Positions 12,339 to 12,520 of a stretch of 12,520 nt of DNA are shown piece by piece. The notes beneath the pieces are model-generated. The model saw only the letters and a program-made list of their open reading frames with translations, searched no databases and was not told the origin of the DNA. Both the position numbers and the translations under genes were made by a program. Source of the DNA: Planctomycetaceae bacterium (lineage in GTDB: Bacteria; Planctomycetota; Planctomycetia; Pirellulales; Pirellulaceae); the NCBI GenBank assembly GCA_002685655.1, contig NYXM01000137.1, positions 1 through 12,520 on the forward strand, read 5' to 3'. How positions within the stretch are numbered: the first letter of the stretch is position 1; every line of letters starts with the position of its first letter.

Positions 12339-12520
12339 CTAACCAACTTGCAGGCGATTGTCGATGCGTGAGACGCCATCAATGCGCAAGACAATCTCTT
12401 GTGCCATTTGCTTCTGAAAGTACGAACCGACCCGCCCTTCGAGCGTGACGCCATCCGCCTCCGTCTTGAACCGAAATCGCCTGCCTGCCAAGTACGGACT
12501 GCTGTGAATGACGGTATCAA
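12339..12520 (-). CDS. BON-domain protein, C-terminal fragment cut by the window edge
   Basis: Only the last 59 codons are inside the window; the gene starts beyond the right edge. The visible part fits a BON domain, a module found in periplasmic or outer-membrane-associated proteins such as OsmY and thought to bind lipid. Signs are FRFKTEADGVTLEGRVGS, an amphipathic helix FQKQMAQEIVLRI, and the closing DGVSRIDNRLQVG. The TAG stop is at 12339-12341. It is a different frame from the longer open frame that also crosses this area, and the domain match decides between them. The protein could be a single BON domain or the last of several. Confidence 0.75.
   Translation of the reverse strand, partial: DTVIHSSPYLAGRRFRFKTEADGVTLEGRVGSYFQKQMAQEIVLRIDGVSRIDNRLQVG

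Noticed and set aside
12218..12520. 100-codon minus-strand frame at the right edge
   Set aside because: A different minus-strand frame of the same DNA encodes a clear BON domain ending at 12339, and this frame also overlaps the end of the STAS gene.
1..12520. tRNA-Sec, other tRNAs, selenoprotein machinery, CRISPR arrays, transposase genes
   Set aside because: Looked for on both strands because of the putative Sec codon; no tRNA-like fold, repeat-spacer array or transposase domain was recognised in this window.

Overview
The window looks like a chromosomal segment from a planctomycete, probably of the Pirellulales type. This rests on the protein families present: a zinc-ribbon/transmembrane protein with prenyltransferase-like repeats, a DUF933-type YchF relative, a Met-zincin metalloprotease with a long polar N-terminus, and STAS and BON domain proteins. 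Genes are loosely packed on both strands, ribosome binding sites are weak or variable, and the gaps carry short repeats of a kind familiar from planctomycete genomes. It is an inference from recognition, not from a database search.

Layout, left to right. A small putative lipoprotein (81-308, minus) lies downstream of a 714-residue membrane-anchored toroid-repeat protein (405-2549, minus). A 339-base divergent gap with a G-rich direct repeat leads to a YchF/OBG-like P-loop NTPase with a C-terminal TGS domain (2889-3911, plus). A repeat-like gap separates it from a convergent SRAP (YedK/HMCES) protein (3968-4663, minus). Next is a DsbD-type thiol:disulfide reductase (4776-7313, minus), preceded by a good sigma70-like promoter. 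Then come an APH/homoserine-kinase-fold phosphotransferase with an intrinsic terminator (7511-8524, minus), a divergent secreted Met-zincin metalloprotease (8778-11483, plus), a large REP-like inverted repeat, a STAS-domain protein (11927-12307, plus) and the C-terminal end of a BON-domain protein (12339 to the right edge, minus).

The most notable observation is in the dsbD gene. Its reading frame holds one in-frame TGA (5094-5096, minus), exactly where the first cysteine of the C-terminal thioredoxin-domain CxxC motif should be (D-W-TGA-L-T-C-K). The frame then stays open for 105 more codons that complete a thioredoxin fold. Seventeen nucleotides after the TGA, a 6-bp hairpin with a GGUC loop resembles a bacterial SECIS element. 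The simplest reading is that this DsbD is a selenoprotein with a UxxC redox centre (Sec740/Cys743), which standard gene calling would split into a truncated DsbD and an orphan fragment. No Sec machinery (selA, selB, selC, selD) lies in the window, so the host's ability to insert Sec is unproven.

The genes do not form one obvious pathway. DsbD, the Met-zincin, the toroid protein, the putative lipoprotein and probably the BON protein all act at or beyond the cytoplasmic membrane. SRAP, the YchF-like NTPase, the phosphotransferase and the STAS protein look cytoplasmic.
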